Shown here: in pieces, positions 9,986-18,415 of the stretch
Position numbering within the stretch: the stretch's first letter is position 1
Layout of the letters: every line of letters begins with the position of its first letter
Made by a program: the position numbers and the translations under genes
Source: Gammaproteobacteria bacterium
Lineage (GTDB): Bacteria > Pseudomonadota > Gammaproteobacteria > Pseudomonadales > Pseudohongiellaceae
Assembly (NCBI GenBank): GCA_030752195.1
Contig: JASMER010000002.1
Location: 1-39,381 of the forward strand
Direction: 5' to 3'
DNA length: 39,381 bases
The notes under the pieces: model-generated
Seen by the model: only the letters and a program-made list of their open reading frames with translations
Databases searched by the model: none
What the model was told of the DNA's origin: nothing

Positions 9986-10882
9986 TTAGGAGGGTTTGCG
10001 AAACCTGATCGTCATGCGGTCAGATTCGCCTATTGCCGCTGTCTCTGGATTGTCAGTGCGCGTAGGTGGCAATCGCCAGACGAGACCATCGGCCGGATCA
10101 TTGGGATTGGCGTTGATCTCGCTGGCTTCCTCAAAAGTAAAGCCTGCTCTCTCGAACGCAGCAATCACATCACTCTGTTTCAAGTAACCATTGTTACCGC
10201 TGGCAAACGCGGAGTCAGCATCTTCCGGTGCACGGTGCTGGACCACACCTACTACGCCACCGGGAGCAAGTGCGTCATAAACTTCGGCTAAAGCAGTATC
10301 GATAAGTGGCTCATCAAACCGAAACAGGTGATGCATGGCACGAAAAAATAGAGCCGCATCAACCTGACCATTCTCGGAGTCTGGAATATTGTCGATTGTA
10401 TACCCTATGATGGGTTGCGAAGGCTCAACTCCCTCTACGTCCAGGTAGCGAGCCATTTGAGTAATATCAGCACCCATACGCTCAATAGTCTGCTCATTCC
10501 ATGTGCCCATCATTTGTCTAAACAGAACGTCTGGATAGGTCACACCAATCAAACGACCTTGTTCAGCCGTCAACGGATTCAGAATCTGTGTATACCAACC
10601 ACCGTTAGCAGGCAGAACCTCAATAAGGGTCATATCTGGCTCAATTCCAAAGAAAGACAATGTATCCAGGGGGTGGCGCCATTCATCTCTACCCTGGTTA
10701 TCCGCCCTGCGTTCGTCATTAATGACGTCTTCCAGGCTGGGGCCAGTCGGCATACTCGTTTCTGCCATCGCCGGTGGAGCTGCGCTGGATGGGGAGTCAG
10801 CAGTTGAGGTTTCAGAGTCGTTAGAGCAAGCGGCCAACAGCAGGCCCATTGCGCTCATCGTAATTATTAGCTTGGCTTTCAT
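9986..10882 (-). CDS. Putative lipoprotein with class I SAM-methyltransferase-like domain
   Basis: Re-called start gives MKAKLIITMSAMGLLLAACSNDSETS (lipobox LLAAC) and motif I-like segment MTLIEVLPANGGWYTQILNPL. The longer 398-aa ORF start is not supported. Confidence 0.75.
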   Translation of the reverse strand: MKAKLIITMSAMGLLLAACSNDSETSTADSPSSAAPPAMAETSMPTGPSLEDVINDERRADNQGRDEWRHPLDTLSFFGIEPDMTLIEVLPANGGWYTQILNPLTAEQGRLIGVTYPDVLFRQMMGTWNEQTIERMGADITQMARYLDVEGVEPSQPIIGYTIDNIPDSENGQVDAALFFRAMHHLFRFDEPLIDTALAEVYDALAPGGVVGVVQHRAPEDADSAFASGNNGYLKQSDVIAAFERAGFTFEEASEINANPNDPADGLVWRLPPTRTDNPETAAIGESDRMTIRFRKPS

Positions 10883-11010
10883 GAAGTTCTCCTTAAGAAT
10901 CGCCTGACTTTTATGCTCTAAATGCGTTTTAGTGCTTCCAGGACCGATATTATTGGAAACATAATACTTGGGGCAGAGAGAAAGTAACTTCGATGAACGC
11001 GGTTGTCCAG

Positions 11011-14000
11011 CTACGTGAAGTCCCGAGATGAGACGTCCATTGCTCCTAACCAGTGACTGAGGTCGACCAGGTCTCTGGCAATAAGGTGCACAACACCATT
11101 GTTCTTCTGAACGTGCCCTACTACCCCTATCAACATCGCTTGACGAACAACCGGCCGCCGCTTTTCTCCAAGAGAAGGCCACACCACCACATTGACAAAA
11201 CCGCTCTCATCTTCAAGTGTAAGAAAGGTAACCCCTGCCGCCGTCATCGGCCGCTGTCGGCATGTGACCAGACCACTTATCTTGGCAGAGCCTTCATTGT
11301 CGATCAACGCAAGTTCATCAGCGCGCTGCACTCTGAAATGATTCAAGTGCGATCTGAACAGCGCGAGCGGATGGCGCCGAAGGGTAAAACCGGTAGATCT
11401 GTAGTCTGCGGCAATATTCTGGCTTTCACTGGCTACAGGCAGTAAGACGTCAGCACCAAAATCACTGTCGAAGCCTGGATCAGAAAAAAATAGCATCTGA
11501 TTCCCTGCATTAACAGATCTGACATTCTGGCCTGCGGTTTCAATGCCGCTGGCCTGCCAAAAGGCACGATGACGATCGCCGCTTAATTGATGTAGGGCAT
11601 CAGCTGCCGCCAGAGCCTCAAGGTCCTTGCGATTGATTCCGCTCTGAAAGACCAGGCTCTGGACGGTGTCGAACGCGCCCCCTTGGCGTGCTTCTAGAAT
11701 GGCTTCTGCGCCGGTCTGGGACAGACCTTTCACCATTCGCAATCCAATCCGTATTTTTGCTTCTGTATGATCATGACAAGGTGAGTTCGGTTTTACATAG
11801 CTACTGTCAAATTCCAGAGTACTGTCATAATGGCTCTGATTAACATCAACCGGAAGAATAATGACACCATGCCTCTGTGCGTCCTTGATCAGCTGCGCTG
11901 GGGCATAAAACCCCATAGGCTGGCTATTGAGTAAGGCACAGCAAAAAGCCGCAGGGTGATAGCGCTTGAGCCAAGATGAGACATAGGCAATGAGGGCAAA
12001 GCTGGCTGAATGAGACTCTGGAAAACCATAATCGCCGAATCCTTTGATCTGGCTAAAAAGCTTCTGTGCAAAATCTGGCTCATAACCACGGGCAAGCATA
12101 CCATCGACCAGTTTCTTATGGTACGGCTCTAAACCTCCCTTTCGCTTCCAGGCGGCCATAGCTCGACGCAGCTGATCTGCTTCTCCGCCGGTAAATCCAG
12201 CTGCCACCATAGCCAGCTGCATAACCTGCTCCTGAAATATAGGCACCCCCAGCGTTCTTTCAAGCGCCTCTTTAACTGCTTCGCTCGGATAACTAATAAG
12301 TTCTTTGCCATTACGCCGGTTCAGATAGGGATGAACCATATCTCCTTGAATAGGGCCAGGTCGCACAATCGCAATTTGAATAACCAGATCATAATAATTA
12401 CGAGGGCGAAGTCGTGGCAACATACTCATCTGAGCCCGTGATTCAATCTGGAATACTCCGATAGTGTCTGCCTCGCACATCATGTCATAGACCTTAGGAT
12501 CTTCTGCGGGGATGTTCTGCATTACGAGAGGTTGCTGACTGTAATCACTAACCAAGCGCAAACATTTTTGTACCGCCGTCAGCATTCCCAGCGCCAGTAC
12601 ATCTATCTTAAGCAGCCCCAGTGATTCCAGATCATCCTTCTCCCACTGGATCACAGTCCGCTCTGCCATACTGGCGTTCTCAATAGGAACCATATGCGTC
12701 AACGATCCTTGGCTGATGACAAACCCTCCCACGTGCTGGGAAAGGTGGCGCGGAAAACCGATTAGCTGACCGGCTAACGTCACCAGCATCCGGATTTTTC
12801 TGTCGCTGTAATCAAGGCCGGAGTCAGAAAGCTGTTCTTCGAGAGAAGAACCCCACCAATAGATGGATTTGGTTATACGATTGAGTAATGACTCTTCCAG
12901 ACCGAGCACCTTACCCACGTCCCGAATCGCGCTGCGAGAGCGGTAGGTAATAACGGTAGCAGCCAATGCCGCTCTGGCTCTGCCATATTTGTTGTAGATA
13001 TATTGAATGACCTCCTCACGACGCGCGTTCTCAAAATCCACATCAATATCCGGAGGCTCGTTCCGCTCTCTGGAAATAAACCGTTCAAATAGAACCTCTA
13101 CCCGGGCCGGATCCACCTCAGTAATTCCGAGGCAATAGCACACAGCCGAATTGGCAGCTGACCCGCGCCCCTGACACAAAATGCCCTGATTGCGAGCAAA
13201 GGTCACCAGGTCATGCACTGTGAGGAAGTAATGCTCATAGTTGAGCTCTTTGATAAGCATCAGCTCATGTTCAATCAGATTGCGTACCTTAGGGTTAGCA
13301 CCTTCTGGCCAGCGTGTCCGGATCCCGACCTCGGTCAGTTCACGTAGCCAACCGTGCGCAGTGTACTCAGGCGGTACCAGCTCCTCGGGATACTCATAAC
13401 GCAGCTCATCCAGCGAGAACTTACAGCGATCAGCAATTTCCGTTGTGGCAGCCAGCAGTGTTGGAGGGTACAACTTGGCCAGTTGTTTGCGACCCCGAAG
13501 ATGGCGCTGAGCATTGCACTCTCCCTCCAGTCCGAGCTCATTGATGGCGCGCCGCAAGCGAATCGCGGTTACTGTGTCCTGCACAATGCGCCGACTTGGC
13601 ACATGCATGTAAACACCACCTGTTGCGCACAAGGGTATTGCGTACTGCTCACCTAAGCGCTGTAGAAATCGTAACTTCCTCAGGTCATCTCCCCGGAGCA
13701 GCAATTCGACCCCAATCCATAAGCGCTTACTGAATAATCGGTGCAGCCATACTGCTTGATGTGCTAGATGCTCAGGAGCATGGTTCAGGTCAGGTAACCA
13801 TAGGGCTAAGCAATCACTGGGCAGGTGCTGCTCTACCATTGCGTAATCCATATGGTAGTTACCCTTGGCGGTGTCCTTACGAGCGCAGCTGATCAAATGA
13901 CTTAAATGACCATAACCACGCCGATTACAGGCCAGCAGAACGAAATGGCAGCCTTCCTCCAGATGAAATTCGCTGCCAATAATCAGTTCAATACCTCTCT

Positions 14001-14223
14001 CCTTAGCAACCGCATGTGCGCGCACTACCCCGGACAAGGAGCACTCATCAGTAATGGCGATTGCCCGGTAGCCCAGCTCGTCAGCACGCTCTATCAGCTC
14101 CTCCGGAAAAGAAGCGCCGCGCAAGAAAGTAAAATTCGAAAGGCAGTGCAATTCAGCATAATCTGGCAGCCCGGGAGAGCACTCCGGGTTCAGGACCGTT
14201 TCATGGAGGGGTTTTGGTGGCAT
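11011..14223 (-). CDS. dnaE2: Error-prone DNA polymerase III alpha subunit DnaE2
   Basis: YAELHCLSNFTFLRGASFPEELIERADELGYRAIAITDECSL (PHP), GRGSAANSAVCYCLGITEVDP, PDIDVDFENARREEVIQYIY; 1070 aa; LexA box at start. Confidence 0.95.
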   Translation of the reverse strand: MPPKPLHETVLNPECSPGLPDYAELHCLSNFTFLRGASFPEELIERADELGYRAIAITDECSLSGVVRAHAVAKERGIELIIGSEFHLEEGCHFVLLACNRRGYGHLSHLISCARKDTAKGNYHMDYAMVEQHLPSDCLALWLPDLNHAPEHLAHQAVWLHRLFSKRLWIGVELLLRGDDLRKLRFLQRLGEQYAIPLCATGGVYMHVPSRRIVQDTVTAIRLRRAINELGLEGECNAQRHLRGRKQLAKLYPPTLLAATTEIADRCKFSLDELRYEYPEELVPPEYTAHGWLRELTEVGIRTRWPEGANPKVRNLIEHELMLIKELNYEHYFLTVHDLVTFARNQGILCQGRGSAANSAVCYCLGITEVDPARVEVLFERFISRERNEPPDIDVDFENARREEVIQYIYNKYGRARAALAATVITYRSRSAIRDVGKVLGLEESLLNRITKSIYWWGSSLEEQLSDSGLDYSDRKIRMLVTLAGQLIGFPRHLSQHVGGFVISQGSLTHMVPIENASMAERTVIQWEKDDLESLGLLKIDVLALGMLTAVQKCLRLVSDYSQQPLVMQNIPAEDPKVYDMMCEADTIGVFQIESRAQMSMLPRLRPRNYYDLVIQIAIVRPGPIQGDMVHPYLNRRNGKELISYPSEAVKEALERTLGVPIFQEQVMQLAMVAAGFTGGEADQLRRAMAAWKRKGGLEPYHKKLVDGMLARGYEPDFAQKLFSQIKGFGDYGFPESHSASFALIAYVSSWLKRYHPAAFCCALLNSQPMGFYAPAQLIKDAQRHGVIILPVDVNQSHYDSTLEFDSSYVKPNSPCHDHTEAKIRIGLRMVKGLSQTGAEAILEARQGGAFDTVQSLVFQSGINRKDLEALAAADALHQLSGDRHRAFWQASGIETAGQNVRSVNAGNQMLFFSDPGFDSDFGADVLLPVASESQNIAADYRSTGFTLRRHPLALFRSHLNHFRVQRADELALIDNEGSAKISGLVTCRQRPMTAAGVTFLTLEDESGFVNVVVWPSLGEKRRPVVRQAMLIGVVGHVQKNNGVVHLIARDLVDLSHWLGAMDVSSRDFT

Positions 14224-14235
14224 GATGACATGAAG

Positions 14236-14263
14236 AAAATACTGTATTTATATACAGTATTTT
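14236..14263. promoter_or_regulatory. LexA (SOS) box upstream of dnaE2
   Basis: AAAATACTGTATTTATATACAGTATTTT: perfect 12-bp inverted repeat; core CTGTATTTATATACAG 14242-14257. Exact TTGACA (-35-like) on minus strand at 14282-14277. Confidence 0.93.
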
Positions 14264-14370
14264 TGAGAACGCCTGATGTCAACCCGAAACAACAAAAACC
14301 GACACCCGGTGCCTAGAAAAGTGCCAAACGCTGCCCGACTGACTGACAGGGGCGCAACGGGTTTCTGCCA

Positions 14371-14817
14371 GCCAGCGGAAAAGTTGAGCCACACCTGCAA
14401 AATGTCGCCAGGAGCATCGCCCTGCCCTGGGTGAGCTTTGCCTAAGGCGCGCAATCAACGGTAACCGAAGGGGTCTTTCTCGAACGCGGCACCCCTCCGC
14501 GCGACTACGGTAATTTCGCCCGGGTGCTGGGCCGGTACGTCCTTGATGAGCGGGTCATCACCCTGCCTGAAACAATTCGTAAGCTGAGCAAGCCACCGGC
14601 AAGCAATTTAAAACTCTAGGATCGTGGCGAACGGGCGAAGGTTATTTTGCCGATATTGTGGTGTTCGGTCCCTCCTCAATGTCAGACCACGCAAGCTTCA
14701 GCGGCCCTCATCAGTTTTCGACCAGCATGGTCTTCGTCGATAGAGAAGCTGTTATCAGCGACGGGGAGCATACCGGCGCACTGCCCGCCCAGATTTGTCA
14801 GGGGCCCGGGCTGGCGC
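14371..14817 (+). pseudogene. Decayed C-terminal fragment of D-aminoacylase / N-acyl-D-amino-acid deacylase
   Basis: Conceptual translation LQNVARSIALPWVSFA*GAQSTVTEGVFLERGTPPRDYGNFARVLGRYVLDERVITLPETIRKLSKPPASNLKL*DRGERA(frameshift)GYFADIVVFGPSSMSDHASFSGPHQFSTSMVFVDREAVISDGEHTGALPAQICQGPGLA. It aligns by eye with the C-terminus of the intact gene at 26415-28016. Two in-frame stops plus a frameshift. Confidence 0.85.
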
Positions 14818-14889
14818 GAATAGCAGCAAGCCGGAGAGCCGGACACGTCACCGTAATTTGCCCGGACCTGAATCCGTTTTGACCTGTTC

Positions 14890-15897
14890 TCAGTCAGATC
14901 CTTGCGCCGCGCGTATCTCCTCCATGCGTTGCCCGCGCAGTATATTCACCATGCCGTAGTTGCCTTCATGGCAGGCGTACTCATACAGCTGACCGCGAAC
15001 CTTGGTCATCGGCACGATCGCGGTAATTCTGTCTGTGAAGGTCGCTGAATCCTCTAACGTCCATTCGTAATCCACTGTCACCGCGTCGACGCGGGTGAAA
15101 CGCTCGGTGAGTACTTTCTCATCCGAGGTGCCAAACGCACTGAAACTTTGAGTGAGCCCATTGAAGTTCCGGCTGACCACGACCAGCGAATCCCCGTCCC
15201 AGTAGCCTCGCCCATCGCCGCTCCACTGACCGACCTCCTCTGGTAATGGAGGTCTGTTGTCGAGTGGCACAATGCGGGCATTGTGAATCATCTCAGTAAG
15301 AATGACTGCGTGATCGCGGTTCTGGAAAATCTGGACATTGTTGTTATAGAGGCTGGGCATGAACGGTGGCCCGTCGTTAAAACCAACAATGCAGCGCTCT
15401 GACAGTCCGCGATCTTCCGGCCCATTCTTGGCAATACCACCAACCGTATAGCGAACCGGTCGCTGACCCGGAACATCCGGCCCAAGGCCTCCAAACTGGA
15501 CTGCAGATCCCGCTACCCGGTCGGGTAAGCGACCATCCGCAGGATAGACCAGATGAGAAGTGCGGATGCGATCGGTAATGCCAGCACTTTCCACCCAGAA
15601 ATCGTTGTATCCCCCGGGGCTGTTTGGGTCGGCACTTGGCACAGCCTGGTCAGAAGCCGCATCAGCTTCCGCTAGTCGCGCCCGCATGGCCGCGATCTCA
15701 TCATCAGTCATGAATTCGCGCTCGCCGAACTGTTGCGGACGCTGAAAGGGTACGTTAGAGGAGAAATTCCAAACACCCTGCAGATCGGGCTGCCCCCACA
15801 CATTGCGGGGAGAAACGTAGGTATCGTCTGCCGCCACCACTGAGCCACATAGCAGAAACCCGCACATTATCGGCAAGGTGTTGCTCAACCTGATCAT
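14890..15897 (-). CDS. Secreted protein of unknown function (PDLQGVWNF-type)
   Basis: Signal peptide MIRLSNTLPIMCGFLLCGSVVAADD; WGQPDLQGVWNFSSNVPFQRP; intact 335 aa ORF. Confidence 0.7.
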   Translation of the reverse strand: MIRLSNTLPIMCGFLLCGSVVAADDTYVSPRNVWGQPDLQGVWNFSSNVPFQRPQQFGEREFMTDDEIAAMRARLAEADAASDQAVPSADPNSPGGYNDFWVESAGITDRIRTSHLVYPADGRLPDRVAGSAVQFGGLGPDVPGQRPVRYTVGGIAKNGPEDRGLSERCIVGFNDGPPFMPSLYNNNVQIFQNRDHAVILTEMIHNARIVPLDNRPPLPEEVGQWSGDGRGYWDGDSLVVVSRNFNGLTQSFSAFGTSDEKVLTERFTRVDAVTVDYEWTLEDSATFTDRITAIVPMTKVRGQLYEYACHEGNYGMVNILRGQRMEEIRAAQGSD

Positions 15898-15998
15898 ATT
15901 GACTCCTTAATCACTGAAATAGAGCGAATTAACTTAGTCATTTTGCCCCGTTATAGCAATCTGCAAAGCACAGAGGCTGATTCGCACCAGAGGCACAC

Positions 15999-16652
15999 TC
16001 AGTCAGGCATCGGCACCGGCAAATCCTGTGGGACCGCATAGCCTCTCTGCACGGCAGGGCGCTCCGCAATTCTTACGTACCAATCCTTCAAGTGCGGAAA
16101 CTCCCGCAGATCCATCTCCTGCCATTCGAATCGGGAAATCCACGGCCACGCCGCAATGTCAGCGACCGAGTACTCCCCACAGATGAATTGTCGACCTTCG
16201 AGTCGGGCATCCAGAACCTTGTAAAGGCGGCGGTTCTCAGCCCGGTAACGGTCCTCTGCATAGACTGACTTTCCTGCATTAAATTTTACAAAATGGTGGG
16301 TCTGACCCAGCATTGGCCCGAGACTGCCCATCTGAAACATCAGCCATTCAAGTTGCTGCCAGTGTAGGGGCCCAGCTGAACTCATCAGGCGCCCCGATTT
16401 ACTTGCCAGGTACATCAGGATGGCACCGGATTCCATGAGCTGCGCCCCCTCGTCATGATCGACGATCGCCGGAATCTTATTGTTCGGGCTGATCGCCAGA
16501 AATTCAGGGGCGTGCTGTTGGTCACGGGTAATGTCTACAGGAATCACTCGATAAGGCAACGCAAGCTCTTCAAGCATAATGGAGACCTTACGGCCATTAG
16601 GGGTTGCCCAGGTATAGAGATCTATTTTCCGGTTCTTTACGACATCTAACAT
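15999..16652 (-). CDS. Glutathione S-transferase family protein (YfcG/Ure2p-like)
   Basis: KIDLYTWATPNGRKVSIMLEELALPYRVIPVDI...NNKIPAIVDHDEGAQLMESGAILMYLASK; internal ATG preferred as start. Confidence 0.85.
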   Translation of the reverse strand: MLDVVKNRKIDLYTWATPNGRKVSIMLEELALPYRVIPVDITRDQQHAPEFLAISPNNKIPAIVDHDEGAQLMESGAILMYLASKSGRLMSSAGPLHWQQLEWLMFQMGSLGPMLGQTHHFVKFNAGKSVYAEDRYRAENRRLYKVLDARLEGRQFICGEYSVADIAAWPWISRFEWQEMDLREFPHLKDWYVRIAERPAVQRGYAVPQDLPVPMPD

Positions 16653-16798
16653 ACTGTGATCCTTGTCGATTAAAAACGCGTTTGAGACGACAAAGGTGGG
16701 TCTTCGTTCGTGCCCGTGGAGTATAGCGGCACTTGCCGACTGGCGTGAACAGGTCCAATATTTGCGGGTCACCGGGTTTGCGCTATTCTGAATGAATT

Positions 16799-18136
16799 GT
16801 GAGCCATTATCGTTCTTATATGCTGCGTCTGCTTATTTTGATTGTCCTGAGCTTCCCTGCTAGCTCTGCCCTGACACAGGAAACCGGCAGTGCACTGCCG
16901 TACAGCAGCGTATATGAGCACGAGCGTTCTGAGCAGCTTATTGCCCGGGGGCTGCTGCAAATGGAGGCGGAGGATTACCGAACAGCGGAAAAAACCTTCC
17001 TAGAAGCCGTTCAGGTCGCCAAAGTGAATTATGGGCTCCGAGCACCTCAACAGCGTACCGCTCTGGAACACTTGATCGAAGCGCTGCTGGCACAGCAGAA
17101 GTGGCAGCTGGCGGATGATCAGCTCAGCTACTTTGAGTGGCTCAACGACGAAATTTATCTGCGCGATTTCTATGATTACCTGCGCGGCACCAAGCAGCTC
17201 AGTGAGCTGCTCTATCGAGCATCGGCCGATGCCGAAAATTCCAACAGCACCCGGTATCTCATTCTGGCAAAGAATCTCAGCTGGCGCGCGATCAGCGCGA
17301 TCGAGGCAACTCTTGGGGAAGCAGATCCTGAGTTGGTGCCCTGGCTGTATGATGTGGTTCTGGCGCATTACTACCAGGTGTCCCTTGTTAAGCGACGCTC
17401 GCTGCTCAATGAAGTCGCCTTAAAAGAGAACTCTGCGGAGTATCAGGGATGGACTCTGGCGAAGAGTGAGTCTTTGCGCATCAGCTATCGGATAGGTAGG
17501 GATTTACTGAGCCGCATCCAACAGATCCTGTCCGCCGGTCCAGACAGTCCGACTGAGGCTTCGGCGCTTGCGGTAATCTATCAGGCAGACTGGGAACTGC
17601 TATTTGGTCATGAGGCCATTGCAATGACGCTGTACGGTGAAGCGAACCGACAGCTCAGTTCGATCGGTGCCCTTAGCGAACGACTTAATCAGCTCTTTGG
17701 TCGGCCCCGGGTGTTGCCTGATCCAGTGTTGTACACGAGCCTGAATAGGCTTGAGGCCGCTTTAGCACAAGGGCCTATTCAGTTTAGGGCATGGACCCCC
17801 AATTATCCCGGCGCGCAGCTGCCGTCTGCCAAGGTCTCTCTTGCCGACCGGCCGCAGCCAAGCAGTGCGCTAGTCGAATTCACCCTGCTGCCGGCGCCAC
17901 CCATTGCACTGATGGGCAATCGCCGAATAATCAAGCTGGGATTCGGGCTCAGAAATGTTGACGTATTGGAAATCACACCGCAAGCCAGCGCTCTGGATAA
18001 CGAAGTCCGCTATCAGATGTCACTGCTACAACTGAGACCAGCCCTGAAGGACGGCTCGCCTGTCGAGATGGACGGGCTCCAGTTACGTTATCATTTCGCG
18101 CCGCAGCAAGAGCTGCCTAACAATAGAGAAAGTTGA
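16799..18136 (+). CDS. Secreted tetratricopeptide-like protein of unknown function
   Basis: N-terminal signal-like hydrophobic segment; helical-repeat-like sequence (GLLQMEAEDYRTAEKTFLEAVQVAKVNYG). Confidence 0.6.
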   Translation: MSHYRSYMLRLLILIVLSFPASSALTQETGSALPYSSVYEHERSEQLIARGLLQMEAEDYRTAEKTFLEAVQVAKVNYGLRAPQQRTALEHLIEALLAQQKWQLADDQLSYFEWLNDEIYLRDFYDYLRGTKQLSELLYRASADAENSNSTRYLILAKNLSWRAISAIEATLGEADPELVPWLYDVVLAHYYQVSLVKRRSLLNEVALKENSAEYQGWTLAKSESLRISYRIGRDLLSRIQQILSAGPDSPTEASALAVIYQADWELLFGHEAIAMTLYGEANRQLSSIGALSERLNQLFGRPRVLPDPVLYTSLNRLEAALAQGPIQFRAWTPNYPGAQLPSAKVSLADRPQPSSALVEFTLLPAPPIALMGNRRIIKLGFGLRNVDVLEITPQASALDNEVRYQMSLLQLRPALKDGSPVEMDGLQLRYHFAPQQELPNNRES

Positions 18137-18139
18137 TCC

Positions 18140-18415
18140 GTGAAAAATTTTTTCAGAATGTCGATGCCTTTATTCGTTCTGCTAGGATGGCAATCCTGCA
18201 CCGTGTCTCCGCCGAAAGGCGACAGCGCACGGCTCACGCCCACCGACGCTGAAGTTGAACAGTACAACGCTCGCGTGGCGCCTGAGGACCGGATTGTATG
18301 TCGCCACGAAAAACCCGTCGGCACCTACATTGCCAAGCGGGTGTGCCGCCTTCAGGTCGACGTCGATGCGACGTCATCTCTTCACCGCCAGCAGCTGCGA
18401 CGGGTGCTGAACTGA
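18140..18415 (+). CDS. Small putative lipoprotein of unknown function
   Basis: MKNFFRMSMPLFVLLGWQSCTVSPPKGD with possible lipobox Cys; starts 3 nt after the upstream CDS. Confidence 0.5.
   Translation: MKNFFRMSMPLFVLLGWQSCTVSPPKGDSARLTPTDAEVEQYNARVAPEDRIVCRHEKPVGTYIAKRVCRLQVDVDATSSLHRQQLRRVLN

Noticed and set aside
10883-11182. N-terminal extension of the methyltransferase-like ORF
   Set aside because: Overlaps the dnaE2 3' end on the same strand, and a lipoprotein signal begins at the internal ATG at 10882.
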